From Solen grandis (taxonomy: Eukaryota > Mollusca > Bivalvia > Adapedonta > Solenidae), in assembly GCA_021229015.1 (NCBI GenBank), contig CM037783.1, positions 1,456,725 to 1,520,724 of the forward strand: 64,000 bases of DNA, written 5' to 3'. The notes beneath the pieces are model-generated. The model saw nothing but the letters and a program-made list of their open reading frames with translations. It was not told where the DNA came from and ran no database searches. The position numbers were made by a program, and so were the translations under genes. This document shows positions 20,401 through 33,260 of this stretch, piece by piece. Numbering within the stretch: position 1 is the stretch's first letter; the number at the start of each line of letters is the position of its first letter.

Positions 20401-23400
20401 TTTATGAAACAGCAAGTCCATTTAATATCATTAAAAGCCCAGGGATTAAGGGATAAGCACAAACGATTAAGACTCAAAGAATGGCTTAAACATCAAAAAG
20501 CTGATATTGCCTTTATATAAGAAACTCACTTCACACCAAATCTAGTAACTACTCTAACTTTTGAATTTCTCGATTGGGAGATTTTCCATTCTTTTGGACA
20601 AAACAATAGCAAAGGATGCTCAATTTTTATATCAAAGAAGATAAGTAAAACAGTTATTGATCAACACAGTGATGTTAACGGTCGTTACATTATTTTAAAT
20701 ATAGAAATCTCTGATAATATATACACCTTAGTAAATGTAAATGCCCCAATGATATTAGATCTAGAAACGTTTTCTATAAAAACATCTCAGATGTAGTTGC
20801 TAATACTTGTCAAGGAATGAAAATAATAGTAGGGGATCATAATGATATCTTAAATATTAAGGACATAATTTCCAATGCATCGTGTAATAGGCAAATACCA
20901 GATAATAGTTTGAAGAAATGATAAAAATCCATAGTCTTGATGATGTTTGGAGAACACTTAATAAAGATAGATCACAGTTTACATGGAGAAGAAAGAATGG
21001 CATTGAGAAAAGTAGAATTGATTTTAGGCTTGTAGAAAAAAACTCTCCTACCCAAAAATTATTCATCAGACATAAGACCTGCAGTTATTCAAAGCACAGA
21101 CCACATGGCTATCTCTCTTAAAATTAAAACTCCACAAAATAGAGGACCTGGTTATTGGAAATTAAATACTTCTCTTTTAGAAAACACCATATACAATGTA
21201 TATAGACAAAATAGAAAAAATCGTAGAACCAATTGCTAAATATCAACAAACAAAATGGGAGTTATGTAAAGTAGAAATTAAAGAGTTCTCTATAACTTTT
21301 TCCAAAACACTATCCAGGCAGAGAAATGACCAGTTACAAAAACTAGAAAAAGAACTAAAAGAACTTTATGTAAAAGTAGATGAAAATAGTAATGGTACTA
21401 TAAAGCCAAAAAATTAAACATATTGAAGCACAAATACAGAACATTTATAATATTAAATCTAAAGGGGCGCAAATACGGGCGAGAGTTCACTTGATTGAAG
21501 AAAATGAAAAGAATACAAAATACTTTCTAAATATTGAAAAATCGAGACAAAATACAAAAGTTATTAGTTCTCTCAAGGAAGGCGATAAAACAATTATATC
21601 AAGTAACGAAATATTAACAGCGGAAGTGAATTTTTATAAGCAACTTTATATGTCAAGTATTATATCGGGAGAATCAATAGAAACATATTTTAACGATATA
21701 AGGCTTGAAAAAACATTAAATGAAAAGATGGCCGCATCATGTGAAGGTATTTTTACAGCATAGGAAGTTTTCAATGCGCTTAAAGGGATGAAAACAAATA
21801 AAAGTCCCGGTATCGATGGACATACTGTTGAATTTTATAAGAAATTTTGGTATATTTTAGGTAATATTGTTACTGAGTCTTTAAATGAAGGTGACAGGAA
21901 CGGTGAAATGTCATATTCACAAAAACAAAGTATCTTGTCCTTAATATATAAAAAGGGGACCCAGAAAAATTAGAAAACTGGAGGCCAATATCACTTCTTA
22001 ATATAGATTATAAATTAGCTGCAAGAGTTCTCTCAATACGTCTACAAGCAGTTCTACCATATACATTGTATTATTAATCATGATTAACAAGGCTATATTA
22101 AAAATAGAAAAATATGTTTCAATATCAGACAGATTCAAGATTTGATTGACTACGCAAATATCTATAACATGAAAGGTATTATTTTATTTTTAGATTTTAA
22201 AAAAGCATTTGATACTGTCGAATGGCCATTTATGTTTTCTACTTTGGAACATTTTGGTTTTAAGCATTTTTTTGTTCAATGGGTTAAAACTTTATATACG
22301 AACGCTTCCTCACGATTATCTAATAATGGCTGGATTTCTGAAACATTTAGAATATCTCGTGGCATCCGTCAAGGCTGTCCGCTTTCTGCTCTTCTGTTCA
22401 TTCTAGTCGCAGAAATATTGGCAAATAAACTTAGGCAAAGTCAAGATTATCAAGGTATAACTATCAAAGATACAACCTTCAAATTAACACAACTAGCTGA
22501 CGATACAACTCTTTTTCTAAAAGACTCTCGTGAAATACCAACGGTTCTGTCCATTATTAACGATTTTGGTAGACATTCAGGTCTGGAATTAAACATTTCA
22601 AAAACACAGGGATTGTTGATAGGAAAATCAAAATCAGAAAAAATAGAAAATAATCATAATATTAAACTATCTACAGAAACAATAAAATCACTTTGGAAAC
22701 AATTTTGTACAATGTCAATCACTCAACTGGAACGAAAAAATTGAAAAAGCAAAAAACGTACTAATATCATGGGGAAAAAGAAAACTTACTTTGTTTGGTA
22801 AAGTTGTTGTTCTGAAATCACTCTTCTTGCCTTAGCTAACATATTTATCACAAAGTACAGTTCCTCCAAAATCTGTTATAAATTCAATAAATAGTTTATT
22901 TCGGGCAAAAAACGAATATTTTGCAAAAACAATGATTATAAAATGGTTTAATTTTCTCAAGCAAGATGAAAATGCGAATTGGAAAAAAATACCTTTGATA
23001 TTTTTAAACCAGTTTGGAGACAGTTTAGTAATATTCGATATGAATATTGATTCATTAAATTCTTTACATACAAAACACTTTAAAATTTCACCGTTTTATA
23101 AATATTTGCTTCAAACCTAGATAGAATTAAAAAATATTAAACAAAAGACTACAAAAGAATATAATTTTATACGGTTAGAACTCAAATTATATGGGGAAAT
23201 AAATTTATCAAGCAAGGTAAATGTTTATTATTTACACACTGGATAAAGTCAGGGCTTATCTTTATAAATGATATAATATCAGCAAAAGGAGAAATCAAAG
23301 CTAATACAATACTACAAAAATTAAAAATAAAGAATAACTGGCTTTCAGAACTGACAATATTGTTAAACGCTATTCCAAAACATTGGTTAGTTTACTGTTA

Positions 23401-24243
23401 TAATAAAAAAGGAAGAATCAGTAAATACCAAAATTAATACAAGATCTTCTGTGGCTCTCAAAGTGCAAACATTTCTGGAAATGAGTAATAGGGATATCTA
23501 TGAAACTTATATAAATATAAATTTTGTTAAACCATACGTACACAAAAAGTGGGAGAGACAATTAAAAAAAATGTTAATTGGAAATCATGGTATTTCATTC
23601 TACATAAAGTAATTCCTGATAACACAGTTAAACAGTTTAAGTATAAAGCTCTTCACAATCTTACTTCAACAAATCTTAATCTATTTAACTGGAAGATGAG
23701 AGATTCTCCACTTTGTATTTTTTGAAAGGAAATAGAAGATTTTGACCATTTCTTCATTTCATGCCGATATCTTAAACAGTTCTGGAATACAATTAAAAAC
23801 ATTTTTAAAAGGTGTAGCATAAATAAACCAATGAATACTTTGGAAAACATTATTGTAGGCTATAAAATAGATTCATGTGAATATAACTTAGTAAATACTA
23901 TACTGTGTCAAATTGGATATTGCATATATCGAACTTATTTCATTAGTGAAAGAAGAAACAAATTTAATAACATTTTAGATTATTTACACCAAGATTTAAT
24001 TGTTCTTAAATCATTCTATAATGAAAAAAAATTATATAAATACCGCTTTTGTAAAGTCATTTATCTCGCATATAGTATAACATTGTACATCGTATATATC
24101 CTTTTGCTAATATCCTCTATTTTCATTGTTTAACAAAATGTTTGTAAGGTATATGGGGGATGGCTCTCCGACCCCCTTATATCTATGACGGAGATAATAA
24201 ATGGGTCACCTTTGAGTGACTGAAAAAAAAAAGAAAAAAAAGG
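20401..24243 (+). mobile_element. 5'-truncated LINE (L1/Tx1-like), ORF2 remnant
   Basis: Only ORF2 is represented. Near the start, frame text such as LRLKEWLKHQKADIAFI, then a stop, then ETHF matches the N-terminus of an APE endonuclease with the usual Gln codon mutated to TAA. The RT is best preserved at 22142-22700: LFLDFKKAFDTVEWPF, ISRGIRQGCPLSALLFILVA and LTQLADDTTLFL (the catalytic box is LADD rather than F/YADD). C-terminal text reaches 24133, then a short 3' UTR and an A-rich tail at 24223-24241. A 14-bp direct repeat GGGTGTGGTATCAT (20387-20400 and 24244-24257) marks the target duplication. Multiple stops and frameshifts make it inactive. The clade is judged by RT resemblance only. 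Confidence 0.85.
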
Positions 24244-24314
24244 GGGTGTGGTATCATATTAAATATCGTTAATTATTAAGGTAACAATTCATTTCAGGTT
24301 AGTCATACATCGAA

Positions 24315-24410
24315 ATAAATGTGCCGTGGTCCAGTGACAACATATCCGACTGCAGACTCGAAGGTTTTTGGTTCAAACACCGTTTGGGGGGCAAAAAAAA
24401 AAAGTATTAC
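24315..24410 (+). mobile_element. tRNA-like SINE fragment
   Basis: 'gtgccgtggtccagtgacaa', then 'tttttggttcaaacaccg', recalls a tRNA-related head with a degraded B box, followed by an A-rich run. Weak on its own. Confidence 0.35.
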
Positions 24411-25490
24411 TTTGCGCTAGGTATTGTCGGTGGAATTCAATCAAAAGATGATGATATATGTAATGAAACGTAACAGGCAGTCGTGGGTTTCCAACAATGT
24501 ACAGACACGTGTTGTATTTATATTTCTTGATTTGTAAACATTGAATAGAATTCTGTATGTGGATATCTGTATTTAAAAGGGGAAAGTAAATCTATCGCAT
24601 ATGACAACGGATATAGACTAAGTTCTCTATCTTTTTTTATTTCCTGAGCGATCTCAACAAAGTGTCATAAGTCTCACGTGCAGCGTATCCAGTTCCAGCT
24701 CCAACCCCACCAACTTTACTTAGTATAAAGTAATACTTAAATACTTAAAGCGAATTAAACCTTTATTGTTTTCCTAATCAAACACCTTAATATTTAATTA
24801 CTTAACAAGTATTGTTAGTAATACAGGAAACAGTTTATGTTAACATAGGTACTTGACTATTTCGTAAAAGTCCGGAACACGTTTCTACCTTACTTAAATA
24901 TCTAAGTTTAACTTAGCACTAAGTTTTGTTAATTTCGTAGATGTATAATACTTAAAGTTTGCTAAGCACCACATATCATGTGTCACTTTGAAATTGAAAT
25001 GGCGATAACTTCTGTTATATTTGTCCATATATTTTTATTTTTTTTTAACAATCATTTACAAACCAGAAACTTTGATTTAATGACATATCAAAATATGATA
25101 TTTTAGTTTTGAGATTTCAAAACAACAACAACATAAAAGCAAAAGCTGCCGTAATACAAGTTCTAAGAATTCGTTACCTTTACATAACAAAAATTGTCCA
25201 TTTTAATATAAAAAAGCAATACTTCCAAGTAAAGGACTGAAACTTTTCTTTTTGCTGAGTATAATGTTGGTGCTTATCAAACTTTGAGTAGTATGTAAAT
25301 ATGACATTGCAACTGTAAGCCAATGCCACAATGTAAGGTGCAACTATGTATTAATGGAATACGTTTTGTTGTCTCTATTATTCTGCATATGATAAGTTCA
25401 TCGTCAATTAAATCAATTCGCAGATTCTGATCGGTATCAAGAGCATATCGGTAATTATGAATAAATCAATAGCAACAATATTTCAGGTAT
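24411..25490. other. Non-coding, AT-rich
   Basis: No gene seen. Repeated 'aatacttaaa' words occur around 24725-24960. Confidence 0.35.
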
Positions 25491-25494
25491 CACT

Positions 25495-25640
25495 TCTTGA
25501 TATCACTTCCCCTAAGTTTTCTCAATTTGATGGGATATTTTTATTTACACTGGTCGTATCAGAGAAATACCTCCAGGAAGAGCAAGGCTGGGGCTCCTCG
25601 AAACCTGGTTTGTCCATCTCTATTTAATGTAATGGCTCGT
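25495..25640 (+). repeat. Dispersed repeat shared with 60490-60650 (minus)
   Basis: Both copies contain 'tttgatgggatatttt' plus 'atttaca' followed by 'cagagaaat(a/g)cct' and a similar purine-rich continuation. The copy here ends about 260 bp before the receptor start codon. Confidence 0.4.
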
Positions 25641-25903
25641 CTTCGTGTTGTTGTTATTTTAGTCCATTTACTTTCACACTCTTCTTGTCTCAGTTCCTTT
25701 AATATAGTTATGTTGGACTTCTCGGATATATTGTTTGATATTGGAGTTTTTCATTAGCAACACATTAGTGTCCAATCATCTCAGCTATGAGCGGACACGG
25801 ACGGCTACACAAAGTCTGACTTAATGGCTTATGACCCTGTCACGCCAAGAAAAGGTTTTTTAAGTCATTAATGTTTTAGGTAGACGAACTCAAAGTACGG
25901 AAT

Positions 25904-25949
25904 ATGAAGAACTCGACGTGTTTATTGCTAGTATTTTTTATTTCTGGAG
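25904..25949 (+). pseudogene. Receptor exon 1: signal peptide
   Basis: ATG followed by KNSTCLLLVFFISG, a short hydrophobic leader, ends at a GTAAAG donor in phase 1. The split codon G+AT gives Asp with the 27792 exon, which supports the join. Confidence 0.65.
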
Positions 25950-27207
25950 GTAAAGGAACATTTACTGTAATTTCGTTCAGGGAATGTCCTGTTTAATATT
26001 ATGATATGACTTTATTTATATATCATCATTATTATTCATTTCCTTTAAGTATTTCCGTACCTTTGACTATTTAAAACATCCTAACGGGTTTTAAAGTTTT
26101 AAAAAAGAACTATTTTCTCGAAAAAATAAAATTAATTGCAACTGAAAAATAAAAAGAAACAATAATAAATAAATAAATATATATATAAATAAATACACCT
26201 TAACAATGAGATAACATAAAAAGAAATTGTACTGATATAAGCCACAGTCCTCTTAAGAATCAAGCATTAAACATGTCAGCAGTTCGATATTTATGAAAGT
26301 TCACTGGAATGCACTCCTGAGCGACCCTGCGATGAACGGTGAAATGAACACTCCTCTGAATAAATTATTAATAATATTATTGTGAAATTATACGCGCGTA
26401 TTTAACAGCATCAGATATAATTTAGGTTAAATGCCGCTTACGATTACAAATTGTACAGTATCTATAAACCCTTTTTATTTGATTTTGTATTCAATGTAGT
26501 AATGCTATCCGTTTCGGTCTCTCGCCTTATTATATTTAAATATACTTTGAGACAAACACGGACTCATACAACTACAAATTGTACTTTCATAATGTTGTTT
26601 CCAGGGAGGAAAACACAAATCTTTTTTATCATAACACCGCTCAGATAAACCCTTTTACTACTAGATCAAATTCCCACTTCGCCAATTCTCTTTTTGGTAC
26701 TGAAATATAGTAAGTTGGCAAAGTGGAAAACCCACAGAACGGATCTCATAATGAAATTTTCAACAACTGATCACAAAAATCAACCCAGTCAAGGTAGCTT
26801 CATCAAATATATAGCCTAGGAAATTGTATGAACAAGCCCCCTATCTGGACCTACCGCTGATACTCCTTACGCACGAGTTGTTAACGTTTATTGAAAACGT
26901 ATATAGCTTACTGTGATTTATATCAATAAACTTACGGAAACTTTCTAAAAGGTTACCACTACCATTATCATGGCGATGATCATTATCATAATTGAACACA
27001 TTCGTCACAGCAAAAAAAAAAGAGTTGCATACGTTTTTGATTTCCGTTACAAATTTGTAACACCATAGGTTACAAATGTGATTAGTTACCTTTTACATAT
27101 GTGATTCTAATGTCAACCCCCATTTCAGACAAACACATTTGTAACATATTTTACCTGTTCCGATTGTGATCATATTCGTAGAATATCTATAACGAATGTG
27201 GCTTAAC

Positions 27208-27209
<2 letters not shown>

Positions 27210-27246
<37 letters not shown>
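27210..27246. repeat. (TA)n microsatellite
   Basis: An uninterrupted TA run in a receptor intron. Confidence 0.95.
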
Positions 27247-27248
<2 letters not shown>

Positions 27249-27479
27249 GCGAGGATTTACTGATAATTATTTCGTTATTCTGCTGAGTCTATTTCTTAGA
27301 CTCAGGTTTACACTCTTTTTCTCTTTTATTTCTGACTTGTGATATATTCACATGTTTTATATTCATAACATTAGCACAATTTGGCATGCTTCTGAAATCG
27401 GACATGAAATACTTGTTCCGGTTCCGGTCTTGAACCAGTTGGCAACTAACTTTGGTGACTGATTTACATCAGATACTTG

Positions 27480-27690
27480 ATAACAAGAGCACGCCGCCCG
27501 ACAAATCGACATCGACAAGGCATTGTTTTATTGTGGCGCGGCGCTATCGACGGGCGAAAACATGCCAATTGACTTGTTGTCGTCTTTTTTGTTGTCGCCC
27601 GCAGGGGTATGTTTAAAGCGAAAAGACGAAAACAAACCATTTTGGCATTTAGTCTTGTTGTCGTCATCGCGCCGAGCGAAATGATAACGA
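27480..27690. repeat. GC-richer island with repeated GACGACAAC/GTTGTCGTC words
   Basis: 'gttgtcgtcttttttgttgt' and 'ttgttgtcgtcatcgcgccg' recur with 'aagcgaaaagacgaaaacaa'. It is unlike the AT-rich surroundings. Possibly a remnant of a CpG-rich palindromic element; no ORF meaning. Confidence 0.35.
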
Positions 27691-27791
27691 AAAGAATCAC
27701 CATAACTAACATAGGTTTAACACAAAACCATTTGAATATGATAATCGTACTTGTTATATATAACGCCAATGGTGACATGTGATGATACCAG

Positions 27792-27919
27792 ATAACTTCA
27801 CCACGGACCTGGAGACCGAGCTACAAACCCAACTGTTTCGCAGATAGACCGTGCTGCAGCGACCCTCTTACAATGTACGAGTTAGCGTGCAGTTAAACCT
27901 GCTCTATATCAACTCACTA
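27792..27919 (+). pseudogene. Receptor exon 2: N-terminal helix and first beta strand, with nonsense codon
   Basis: Acceptor ATACCAG, donor GTAAGT. It reads NFTTDLETELQTQLFRR, stop, then TVLQRPSYNVRVSVQLNLLY. The spacing LF-x2-(stop)-x4-RP matches LF..Y...(V)RP of nicotinic subunits exactly, so the TAG at 27845-27847 replaces the conserved Tyr (one base from TAC/TAT). The exon ends in phase 0. Confidence 0.75.
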
Positions 27920-28495
27920 GTAAGTACACTCAGCCAAATAAGTTTCTACTTTTCATGTCAATATCTCTTTTAATATTATGTTAACACAGATATAACTAAA
28001 ATACAATTTACATGTAACCGTTGGAGTACCTGTTGAACTTAGTCAAATCAGTAGTACACCATGCCCTTTGGTTAAAGACCAAATTAAGTTTTTGCACTTG
28101 CACCTTGTAGTATCTGATTTCACCGATTGACAGGATATAAATCACAGTTTAAAAAAGAATCACGCAAAAACATGTAAAACAAAGATGCCGAAGATGCGAA
28201 ATTCAGATTCTTTAGTAAATGCTGTATAACCGAATGTTATCGAAGCAAGTGTCAGTTCTTTTAAGTCGACCACTATGTCATACCGTTCCAAGTGTTCCAA
28301 TGAAAGAAATATTGCAGTGATCTCGATATGGTCAATCTTTTCATCTTAAGTTAAAAATAAAGCTACCACACCCATTTATACATTTTATTCTAAAAAGGCT
28401 TCGGACACGAAGAGCATCTTTAAATGAGCTTGATTATTTAACATTTTGTTTCATCAAAGTAATAGGTGTTTCTGAAAACATATGTTAAATTTCAG

Positions 28496-28539
28496 GACAT
28501 CAAGTCACAAACGTTGATCCCCTCAGGATATTTTCCTTG
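28496..28539 (+). pseudogene. Receptor exon 3 (small exon typical of the family)
   Basis: TTTCAG acceptor, GTAAAT donor, 44 nt, read as DIKSQTLIPSGYFP plus TG. Nicotinic genes commonly have a 45 nt exon here (consensus DEKNQ.LTTN.W). The length is one base short and the phase does not fit the next exon. Resemblance is limited, so this is moderate to weak. Confidence 0.45.
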
Positions 28540-29464
28540 GTAAATTCGGACGAGTTGATTTTTTTACTTATTTATTTATTTATTTTTTTGAGAGAGAGAG
28601 ACAGAGAGATTTACATCTCTTTTTCGCAATAACTGACAGCAACATTTTGTCAAACAGGCCGTTTATGAGAACGTGTCATTTCATTTCAAAATGTACTTCT
28701 CAATGAAAGATACTAAATAGATACTGTTTGGAAATACCTAATCGTTATTACTTCAATTCAAGCTTTGTTCGGTAAAATGATTAGTTAATTTATACATATT
28801 AATATAAAAAGTCATCAGTAATGTCATAGGAGAGGAACATTTTTAAGTTCCGTGAAGGTGGTGGGACGCAGGAAACACGTAAATGAAATGCATGTCAATT
28901 TGAACCTGGTCATTTTATCATCACCGAAAAAAATCACTGTTTAAAATTTTCACTGTTTAAACTGATTTGATAAAAGATATTGTATTTAAGTATTAAAAGA
29001 GTGGAAGAGACGTCTCAGAGTTTAAAACTGTTAAAACAGATAGTTTGTAGTTAATTTGTCAAAATATTTGAAACTGCTAAATCTTATGAAAACATTAGTA
29101 TGTATGTTTGTTTATCTATCAATCGTGTCAGTATTTATGAATAATGTTTTCAACACTACACTATTCCGTACAACAGACTTCCATGAAAAACACCGCCATC
29201 GGACGATGTGTACCTTAAGTATGTAAAATATTCATGAAAACACATATATGTATACTATAAACCATTTTACTCAGAAATGAGACTTATACCTATGTAAATC
29301 AACGAGCACTTCCCGAACACCTTATCTGGATGCTATTGCTAAATTGTTTAATTCCACACATTGTTTAGTAGAAAATAAACATACATTTGAGATTTTTCCC
29401 AAGTCACTGATTGGTCAATTTAAATCAGCGATACTGGTGAAATGGTCTATTTCTTTTGATACAG

Positions 29465-29577
29465 ACATGGACCGATTCAAGACTGTCGTGATCTAATGAT
29501 ACGTCATACGACAGTATACATAATATTTACCCACCTGATGCGTGCATGTGGGTTAAATCGTTTGCTTTAGAAAACAG
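29465..29577 (+). pseudogene. Receptor exon 4: W.D..L.W region, with nonsense codon
   Basis: Preceded by GATACAG, followed by GTAAGG. It reads TWTDSRLS, stop, SNDTSYDSIHNIYPPDACMW, then VKSFALEN. This aligns with qxWtDxxLxW...YxxIxxIxxPxxxxWxPDxxLyN of nicotinic subunits. The TGA at 29489-29491 stands where the second Trp is expected (TGG to TGA). Confidence 0.75.
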
Positions 29578-29701
29578 GTAAGGAATAAAAGGCGTCTTAT
29601 TAATATCTGTTCTCTGGGCAAGAGATCACGAATGAAAGAGAAATTCGACGAAACTCCATGCATGATCAATTATATTATTATTTCCACAAGGGAAACCCTT
29701 T

Positions 29702-29990
29702 ATCGTCCCCGATGGCCGAGTGGTTTCTTACCCGGTCGCAAAATACCAAAGTCGTAAAAATGGCACTGGTAATATATAAGCTGCTTTGCTTGGTGCCCAT
29801 AATATAATAATATGATTAAATTGATGTTCAGGCCCACTGAGTAGGGTGCTTACTACAAGAGTAGTTCCAGGACTGACTGACAGGGAATTGTATCATTGCA
29901 GCACTAAATTTATCTCAAATAGACATTGACTCCATATGATTCAAATGCTATCGATGGGACGTTAAATTCAACAAATAACAAACAAAACTT
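29702..29990 (+). mobile_element. tRNA-derived SINE (family A)
   Basis: The head 'tccccgatggccgagtggtt' is a strong A-box-like sequence. The body has 'aaataccaaagtcgtaaaaa', 'gctttgcttggtgccca' and 'agtagttccaggactga'. It ends 'acgttaaattcaacaaataa' with a CAAA-type tail. It lies in a receptor intron. Confidence 0.75.
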
Positions 29991-29994
29991 ACGG

Positions 29995-31400
29995 AAGGAT
30001 ATCCCTTGGGCCAAACTTGATTCAAACAACGATCATCAATAAAAATAACGTCACGTTGTAAGGCTACTCGAAAACAAAAGAGTAAAATAAAAAAAGTGTA
30101 AGAAAGTGATTAAATCACGTACAATACATAACAGAATACATGTATCACTTGATTTCAAATTGAATTATGAAATCTTACAACTCACCAATTGTAGATGAAT
30201 AATCGTGAAAAATATTATTTTATAATAAAATTATTTTGTAAATATTTGCATACATTCTGATTATTTCTCCAAAGATCCCTATGTAATAGTCATACTAATT
30301 TTACAGTGTTCTTTTTTTAACTATGAGTCAATTTACATTCCACTTATATTGACATTTTTATCTTATTTGCAAAATTTACAATATAAGTTAATTACTCGAT
30401 CTTATTTTATTTAATATATTCATTATATTCCTAAAAAGTGACGACCCAGAAAGTCATAACAGGGGTTTGAGTGGGGGTAGTGTCACTGAGCGACTTAGTT
30501 GAGTTTAAGGCTAATTACCGTTATTATTATAATAGGGTTTATTATCTTATTCATTCGAATTGAGTTTAAGTTTAATGAGTACCAGCTTTCAAAATACTCG
30601 GGGATTCACCGAGGTCAGTAATAACAAAACCATTTTAAGGTTTAGAATTGATTTTCAAAAGGCAATCAATCAAAATACATGTACAGAAAGGAAATGGACG
30701 TTCGCTTAACTAATCAAGATTTGTACATAATGAAAATATATCCGCAGGTCCCTATGTACCGGATATGGCCAGCTACTAATAACCATATTATTTACTAAGC
30801 ATGTAGTAGGTCGAAATATTTTGTATCTGAAGCATTTCGCTAATTAGTCTCGAGAAAGAAAACACATTTGAACGAGATTAATAATTCATAAATTTAATTA
30901 AAGAAAAAATATTGAATAAGTTTCATTAAGATCCATTAAAATATGTTTAGGATTTGACATTTGACATACTTATATCTTAATTTCTTTATATTTACTATCA
31001 GTGGTTTTTTTGTTTTTTTTTTGTACTAAACGGAATACCTAAAATCTTTCGCATATTTCGCAAGTGGGTCAACGAAAATAGGCCGCGCTTGACACAGCTG
31101 TATTTGTGTTTATATCTATCCACCGTTAGTTTAACCACTTACATATAATGTTTCTGATTATCTGATATTGTCGCCCATGAAAATAACTTAATATACGTTA
31201 TGGACAGACAAGTAATTCTTACTTTTTTAGTCAAACATGAATACAGCATAGTCATTTTCAAACACATTTGAATCAACTTTATATTTAATGAATTTGAAAC
31301 GAAATATTTGCAACTTTCCTTAATTCTCTTAGACCATGCAATCATTAAAACAAAATGCATAAAGGATCCGAGATTTTTTTTTTACCATTTTCCATTTTCT
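29995..31400. other. Intronic, nothing recognised
   Basis: I searched this stretch by eye for the missing Cys-loop exon (C-x-F-P-F-D-x-Q-x-C) and found none. AT-rich. Confidence 0.4.
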
Positions 31401-31407
31401 GATATAG

Positions 31408-31540
31408 ATAACCCGTCGGACTCACCACGACTGCACAAAGTGACATTCAATTTCAGTGATCTGCGAGAGAAAGTGGCGCTCGACATTTCCAGCTATGTCG
31501 AGACTCTAAATATCCAATACATAGAAAATCGCATGCAACT
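31408..31540 (+). pseudogene. Possible receptor exon: beta-strand region before loop C
   Basis: After GATATAG the frame reads PRLHKVTFNFSDLREKVALD, then ISSYVETLNIQYIENRMQL, then TGA. It loosely matches the nicotinic stretch F.SWTYD..V.L......D.S.Y..N.EW.L, but the two Trp are absent and the phase does not match exon 29465-29577. A GTGATG at 31541 could be a donor just before the stop. Tentative. Confidence 0.35.
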
Positions 31541-32385
31541 GTGATGAACACGATTATGTGACACAGTAGAATAGGATAGTAATATAATGATTTAGGGCAT
31601 TTTCTCGTAATACCGGTAACCCAACAGGAACGAATAAAAATAAGGTATTAAAGATGTCTGCGATATTTTTATCATCCTTTTTATCTTTTTATAATCTTGG
31701 CAGAATGTCAAATATAAAAATGCCGAGACTCCAAGATCTTGTTCCTTGAACCTGACACTATGTGATCTTCTCTCGGGTCAAGATGACACTCGGTTCTCAG
31801 AACGTTGCCCTCGTGTTCCCACAAATCAAGTCGCCGTGACTTTCACACAAATGTCAAAGAGACAGTTTTACATCAAAGATATTCATCTGATTTTTCTAAG
31901 CTGTTTTCTTCCTGACAGTTATACTGCTGTGTGGGACTTTTGGATCAAATGACTGGTATGTGGCAGTAGAATTATTTGTTGCCATCTTGATTGACGAATA
32001 TTGTATCCTAAAACTAGCAGACAAGAAAATAGTGAATATTTAAGTATTCAATCAATGCAAGCATGACGCCCTCGTTTGTAGGTGAGCAAGCATTGCCTCA
32101 GTCCTCACGATAAGATTTCACTTACATACATAGAAAATTTAAAAAAAAAAAATAAACCTGAGATTAGCGCAGTAGTCTACAAAATCTAATCCTTTGCACA
32201 TGTTTCTGATCATGGTCATAAACCATATGTTTTATGAAATAAAAGAAATGTATGTATAGTAATCGTGGTCTGATCCCAATTCACTCCTGGTTTCGTGTCC
32301 TTCAAATAGTACTGAATATGTTGAATGTTCAAATACTTTGATATACTGAACATTGTCAAACTAAAAATATGTAGATCTATGTATG

Positions 32386-32387
<2 letters not shown>

Positions 32388-32427
<40 letters not shown>

Positions 32428-32490
32428 AAAACAACAACAAAATAACAACAACTAAATAATAATAATAATTATAATAATAATGATAATAAT
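32388..32490. repeat. (CAA)n/(AAT)n microsatellite
   Basis: A run of CAA units at 32388-32450 passes into AAT units to about 32490. A SINE tail origin is possible but no SINE body adjoins it. Confidence 0.85.
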
Positions 32491-32805
32491 AAACGTTCAA
32501 TACATATTTGACTGTATGTTTTAGCAATTCAGATTTAGGAATATTCAGCAATCCCAAGTCTCTCACCCGAATTGTAAGTTCTGAAAGAACAGCATGGAAC
32601 CCAAGTGGCGTGTTTCTCACTCACTGTGAGGCCGACATAACGTACCACCCACTGGACACACATACTATCAGATAATAATATCATACATATGGAGGGTCTG
32701 TTATGGACGCATTTAATAAATGAGTTGTCAGGGCCTTGTTTGGAATTGTTCTAAACAACGAGTTAAAAATATATGTATTCGATGTACACAATCTATCTCG
32801 TGATA

Positions 32806-33020
32806 ATCTCATAAGTCGATAAAATGTTCCAGGTATAGCTCCCTTGCTTGACGCTCGGCATATAATGGAAGTTTCAGGACTGGTCTTCCCGGTGTCAGCA
32901 TGCCACATGTCTACGGGCGTGATACTGCAGTGTGGCAGAACTATATATGTCTCAAGCAGACATAGTCTCCAAATGACTGAAATACTGTAGGTGGTGGAAC
33001 GTTAAATTCAACATACAAAC
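32806..33020 (+). mobile_element. tRNA-derived SINE (family A), 5'-truncated
   Basis: Body 'agctcccttgcttgacgctc', 'ggcatataatggaagtttca', 'ggactggtcttcccggtgtc' and the end 'acgttaaattcaacatacaa' match the copies at 20229 and 29702; the head is missing. Confidence 0.65.
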
Positions 33021-33074
33021 ACCCAACTCATAATTAGCGACATCAGAATAATTATTTTTTGCGGCCATTTTCCA

Positions 33075-33260
33075 TTTTCCGTGGGGTTCCAGGAATGGTG
33101 GGCCCCGTTTCAGGATAAAATGACTGGGTGTGTCATCCTGCCACTTGTCTACGGCGTGATGTCGCAACACCGTATCTGTTTCGTGTAGACAAAAGTCACA
33201 AATTGACTGAAAAAAAAATGTCGGTGGGTCTAACAAAGAAGGGGTAAATATACGAGACAA
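33075..33260 (+). mobile_element. SINE-like fragment, diverged
   Basis: 'ttccaggaatggtgggcccc', 'aaaatgactgggtgtgtcat', 'cttgtctacggcgtgatg' and 'gtcggtgggtctaac' parallel the 3' part of family A. Fragmentary. Confidence 0.45.

Noticed and set aside
31919..31955. Plus-strand candidate mini-exon reading LYCCVGLLDQMT, like the vicinal-Cys loop C of nicotinic alpha subunits
   Set aside because: It has a decent acceptor and donor, but its phase fits neither the preceding candidate exon nor TM1, and the spacing from CC to the TM1 arginines is too long. Probably chance.
32216..32620. Minus-strand 134-codon ORF with poly-Val and poly-Tyr
   Set aside because: The central part is the CAA/AAT microsatellite; the flanks have no motif or splice support.
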